From contig CAMWQX010000026.1 of assembly GCA_947176475.1 (NCBI GenBank), positions 1 to 9,029 on the forward strand: a stretch of 9,029 bases of DNA. Direction: 5' to 3'. Position numbers and translations under genes: made by a program. A model generated the notes under the pieces. The model saw only the letters and a list, made by a program, of their open reading frames with translations. It was not told the origin of the DNA and did not search any database. The number at the start of each line of letters is the position of its first letter. Position 1 is the first letter of the stretch. This document shows positions 6,363-9,029 of this stretch, piece after piece. The DNA comes from an uncultured Bacillota bacterium. Lineage in GTDB: Bacteria > Bacillota_I > Bacilli_A > RF39 > UBA660.

Positions 6363-7448
6363 TTATTTCTTTAATATTTCTCTTGTTAAATCATGCATTA
6401 TTGTACAATATTCACACAATAAACATCCTTCATTTCTAAATATATCTAAGCCTTCTTCTAACATTTTTTCAGAAGCATACTTGCTACATTCATAAAAACT
6501 CTCCGTATCACATTCTTCTTTAGTTGCAAATTCCGAATTTTCTGATGGCCTAAAAGCTAAAATACAAGGGTGTATTCCATTCTTCGTTAAATCTTCAATT
6601 CCTTTTTTAATTGTTTCAATTGGAGCAATTCCACAAATCAATGTGCTACCAACCTTGTTTCCACCTAGTAATTCATTGGCATACTTTCCTCTTTCGATAT
6701 ATTCGGAAATGCTAATGGCTCCTTTACCAGGACAAGTTTCTCTCCTTAACTTTTCATCATATATTTCAATATTAAAGCCAAATGATGTTGCGCCACATTC
6801 TACTAGTCTTTTAATCTCTTTCTTAGTTGGTGGAACCATTTCTACCCACACTGGAATATCTTTTGACTTCTCTCTTATCTTCCCTATTATATTCAAGAAA
6901 TTTTCTGTCGATCTAGGAAGTGGCAAATAAGTTCCTCCTCCTAAACACACATGATATTTTCTCTCATCCTTAGCAAAATCAACTACTTCCGCTATTTCTT
7001 CAGCTGTTGAATCATTAACTCTTTCTCCACATCCACAAAACTTACATTTCAAATTACATTTATTATAATCGCATCCCGTATAAGTCATATGAAGATAATT
7101 TTCTCCTTCATCAATAAAGATTTCTGATGTTTTCTTATTTGTCGAAGTCTTTTTATCATACCATTTAGGTGGATCAATATAAGTTACCTTAGCAATAACA
7201 TTCCCATCTAAATCAGTTAAAGATAAATTATCTAAATTACCTACTAATTTATATCCAATCTTTTCTACATTTTCATATAAAACATTAGCAAGAACTGATA
7301 CCTTACCATCTAGTTTTATCATAATTCCAAAATATCTTCCTTGCTTATGCATCTCACTTGGATTCTGATGTTCATATATTTGCTCCGCTAAATCATTAGC
7401 TAATATTCCATGACATATAATATCTGCCTTTACTTTTATTAAATCCAT
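6363..7448 (-). CDS. Radical SAM protein with C-terminal Cys triad (MSMEG_0568-like)
   Basis: A 361-aa radical S-adenosylmethionine enzyme. The [4Fe-4S]/SAM site is C131-NLK-C135-KF-C138 (CX3CX2C), preceded by an N-terminal region of about 120 residues and followed by the GGG of CLGGGTYLP (170-172) expected to bind SAM. Later blocks VEMVPPT (202-208), GATSFGFNIEIYDEKLRRETCPGK (219-242) and ILAFRPSENSEF (296-307) fit the TIM-barrel core as I remember it from the MSMEG_0568 family. Near the C-terminus GC342-LL-C345-EY-C348 is a second Cys triad that could hold an auxiliary cluster; the protein has 16 Cys in total. MSMEG_0568 proteins usually sit in nitrilase (Nit1C-type) gene clusters, but no nitrilase is seen here. 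ATG at 7448 has GGAGGAAG at 7460-7453. It lies between a radical SAM-HD gene (21 nt upstream) and the deoxyribosyltransferase-like gene. The reaction is unknown. Confidence 0.85.
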   Translation of the reverse strand: MDLIKVKADIICHGILANDLAEQIYEHQNPSEMHKQGRYFGIMIKLDGKVSVLANVLYENVEKIGYKLVGNLDNLSLTDLDGNVIAKVTYIDPPKWYDKKTSTNKKTSEIFIDEGENYLHMTYTGCDYNKCNLKCKFCGCGERVNDSTAEEIAEVVDFAKDERKYHVCLGGGTYLPLPRSTENFLNIIGKIREKSKDIPVWVEMVPPTKKEIKRLVECGATSFGFNIEIYDEKLRRETCPGKGAISISEYIERGKYANELLGGNKVGSTLICGIAPIETIKKGIEDLTKNGIHPCILAFRPSENSEFATKEECDTESFYECSKYASEKMLEEGLDIFRNEGCLLCEYCTIMHDLTREILKK

Positions 7449-7469
7449 TTTACTTCCTCCATCTATATT

Positions 7470-8903
7470 TCACTTAGGTAAATTATCTATAAACTTATCT
7501 AAATACTCTTTCCATTCACTCGCATTTTCTTCTTCAAACAAATGATATAAAATAGAAACAATAATATCATGTCTATTTGCAGCTTCCATTTTACCAGCAT
7601 CAGTCATCATCAAATTCTTAAGACATAAAAGTTTATTAAAGCAATGCCTTACTACACTGTCATCACACAACTTATATGTACTAACTTCAACTTTTTCATC
7701 AGGGAAAGACCCTCTATCAAAAAATGGTTTGCCATTACTTTTCTGATAATCATAACTTCGCAAAATACCCGTAACACCTATCGCATCACACATATCGGCA
7801 TCACTTACAATCATTCCCTCAATTGACTCTGGTCTAATACCCATTAAAGACTTCTTATAACCGATTTTCTTAATAGCATCTAACACCTTTTCTTGAATAT
7901 TATCATCAATATTAACTTTACTCATAATACTCTTAGCATTTGTTAAATTACTTGCATTTTCTTCCCCAAATAGCTTATAATCATCAACCTCATGCAAAAG
8001 AGCAATTAAGGAAGGAATAAATTCATCTACTTCCTCTTTTCTTGCAAATTTCAAACTTAAATCATATACTCGATTAACATGTTCCATCCCATGTCCTGAT
8101 TCATCTTTTTTTAGCAAATTATATACTTCAACTTTTACCTTTTCGATTAATTCTTTTCTAGCCTTATAATACTTAAGAACTTCGCTACTTCTTCTAAATA
8201 CTCGAGCAACCTTACTCAAAGATTTGATAATCTCTTCTTCATCCTTACATTCATTATAAAACAATTTGCTATCATTGGAAAAATGAACAGACTCTATATT
8301 CTCTTCTTCTGTAAATATTGAACCTATCACCACATCAGAGATTTTCTTTTCTTCAATCAGCTTTTTATACAAATCAACATCTTTAATTGTTACATTTTCT
8401 ATAACTGGTTTAATATATAAAACAACTGGTATATTATTCTTAATTAAATCAAAGTTTTTAAATCTCTTTTCTAACTTCTCTGTACCTTTTTCATAATTAT
8501 CATATTGACTAATTGTACTTGTACTAACAAATAATATAAATTGTCCATAATACTTTATTAATGGTAACAACTTCTCAATGTAATCATAAGATACATATCT
8601 CTTTGTAGCAATCTGTACTTGATTTCCTCTCTCTAAAAAGTATTTTGCTATTTTTATCGTCTCATCTTTATTCTCTTCATCAAAACATTCTGAAAAACAA
8701 CCCATCGTTATCAAAGTATCTTCATTCCATTTATAATCCGATTTCTTCAATAATTCTAATACTTCATCACTTGTTTTCTTTTTCATTCCCTTGATACCCA
8801 TTTTCGTCAAATAACAAAATTGACATTTGCTCTTGCAACCCAAACTAGTATTTATAAACAATCTCTTTTCATCTTTAGCAAATAAATATCCATTATCTAT
8901 CAT
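7470..8903 (-). CDS. Radical SAM - HD phosphohydrolase fusion protein
   Basis: A 477-aa two-domain protein. Residues about 10-225 are radical SAM: C23-KSK-C27-QF-C30, then ITMGCFSECFD, VQIATKR and the YEKGTEKLEKRF and IPVVLYIKPVIENVT stretches, a pattern like the spore photoproduct lyase group. A helical linker (225-262) leads to an HD domain of the YedJ type: HGMEHVNRVYDLSLKFA (271-287), LLHEVDDYKLFG (302-313) and SDADMCDAIGVTGILRSY (367-384). The canonical HD pair is His304-Glu305, an Asp-to-Glu change at a metal ligand. The frame also contains an in-frame GTG at 8912, but the ATG at 8903 is preferred because AGAGAAG (8918-8912) then sits 8 nt upstream, whereas it abuts the GTG. The gene ends in TGA, the only TGA stop in the window, and heads the operon. 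Substrate unknown; radical chemistry paired with phosphate-ester hydrolysis suggests a nucleotide. Confidence 0.88.
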   Translation of the reverse strand: MIDNGYLFAKDEKRLFINTSLGCKSKCQFCYLTKMGIKGMKKKTSDEVLELLKKSDYKWNEDTLITMGCFSECFDEENKDETIKIAKYFLERGNQVQIATKRYVSYDYIEKLLPLIKYYGQFILFVSTSTISQYDNYEKGTEKLEKRFKNFDLIKNNIPVVLYIKPVIENVTIKDVDLYKKLIEEKKISDVVIGSIFTEEENIESVHFSNDSKLFYNECKDEEEIIKSLSKVARVFRRSSEVLKYYKARKELIEKVKVEVYNLLKKDESGHGMEHVNRVYDLSLKFARKEEVDEFIPSLIALLHEVDDYKLFGEENASNLTNAKSIMSKVNIDDNIQEKVLDAIKKIGYKKSLMGIRPESIEGMIVSDADMCDAIGVTGILRSYDYQKSNGKPFFDRGSFPDEKVEVSTYKLCDDSVVRHCFNKLLCLKNLMMTDAGKMEAANRHDIIVSILYHLFEEENASEWKEYLDKFIDNLPK

Positions 8904-8911
8904 AAGTATCA

Positions 8912-8918
8912 CTTCTCT
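8912..8918 (-). promoter_or_regulatory. Ribosome binding site that decides the radical SAM-HD start
   Basis: AGAGAAG on the minus strand lies 8 nt before ATG 8903 and directly overlaps the upstream in-frame GTG (8912-8910). The spacing therefore supports ATG and a protein three residues shorter than the longest frame. Confidence 0.7.
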
Positions 8919-8924
8919 ATAAAA

Positions 8925-8953
8925 AGCATACTAAAATACTAATAAAAATTCAA
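8925..8953 (-). promoter_or_regulatory. Candidate promoter of the radical SAM-HD operon
   Basis: On the minus strand TTGAAT (8953-8948) and TATGCT (8930-8925) are 17 bp apart, giving a predicted start near 8918 and a leader of about 15 nt. A competing pair slightly upstream is TTGTGA then TATATT with 16 bp spacing. Both are imperfect and the A+T-rich background makes false matches easy. The rest of 8913-9029 shows no gene or convincing hairpin. Confidence 0.4.
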
Positions 8954-9029
8954 TATAATAAAATGATTATTTATCACAAGATTAATAATAAATTTTAAAT
9001 TTTCAACTATAATAAAAATAGGTGCATAT

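Noticed and set aside
6643..6930. Plus-strand 95-aa frame
   Set aside because: Antisense to the radical SAM gene; no recognisable motif or ribosome site.
7644..7826. Plus-strand 60-aa frame
   Set aside because: Antisense to the HD domain of the fusion gene; composition looks like a shadow.
8904..8912. GTG at 8912 as start of the radical SAM-HD gene
   Set aside because: The ribosome site AGAGAAG overlaps the GTG itself; ATG at 8903 has proper 8-nt spacing.
1..9029. TGA read as tryptophan (Mollicutes code 4)
   Set aside because: All long frames are closed properly under the standard code, Trp residues inside conserved motifs use TGG, and no in-frame TGA interrupts a conserved domain.
8913..9029. 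A riboswitch, small RNA or small gene upstream of the radical SAM operon
   Set aside because: Only A+T-rich sequence with weak promoter-like hexamers; no stable stem or coding frame with a ribosome site, apart from a 6-codon ATG frame that overlaps the leader and looks accidental.

Overview
This is an A+T-rich window (about 70% A+T by eye) with tightly packed genes, strong AGGAGG-type ribosome binding sites, sigma-A-like promoters and hairpin/T-run terminators. That points to a low-GC Gram-positive bacterium (Bacillota, possibly a small-genome gut lineage near Bacilli/Mollicutes). The lineage is inferred; no marker gene fixes it. Every Trp codon in the open frames is TGG and one gene stops at TGA, so the standard bacterial code fits. 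There are nine protein genes, eight on the minus strand, and no RNA gene, IS element or CRISPR array that I can see.

Left part (1-2306): a minus-strand pair of coaC (free-standing phosphopantothenoylcysteine decarboxylase, coenzyme A synthesis) and a translationally coupled gene of unknown function that runs off the left edge. A plus-strand LysR-type regulator is transcribed divergently from coaC, with interleaved promoters. The regulator ends at a bidirectional terminator shared with the convergent gene.

Middle (2290-5840, minus strand): a two-gene unit of a HAD-family nucleotidase-like phosphatase and a protein with the GNAT_C (DUF5596) acyltransferase-like domain, joined TAA-ATG. Upstream lies a monocistronic SF2 helicase with two tandem helicase-associated (HA-like) repeats and an altered motif VI, driven by a near-consensus promoter.

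Right part (5868-8953, minus strand): a three-gene operon of (1) a radical SAM-HD phosphohydrolase fusion, (2) a second radical SAM protein with an extra C-terminal Cys triad, resembling the MSMEG_0568 family, and (3) a nucleoside 2-deoxyribosyltransferase-like protein. A radical enzyme, an HD phosphohydrolase and a nucleoside-bond enzyme together suggest synthesis, salvage or clearance of an unusual nucleotide or base. This cassette is the best candidate for an undescribed system; the function is inference.

Recurrent design: all three terminators enclose the stop codon of a minus-strand gene in the hairpin, predicted leaders are only about 14-22 nt, and Shine-Dalgarno sequences are embedded in the ends of upstream genes.
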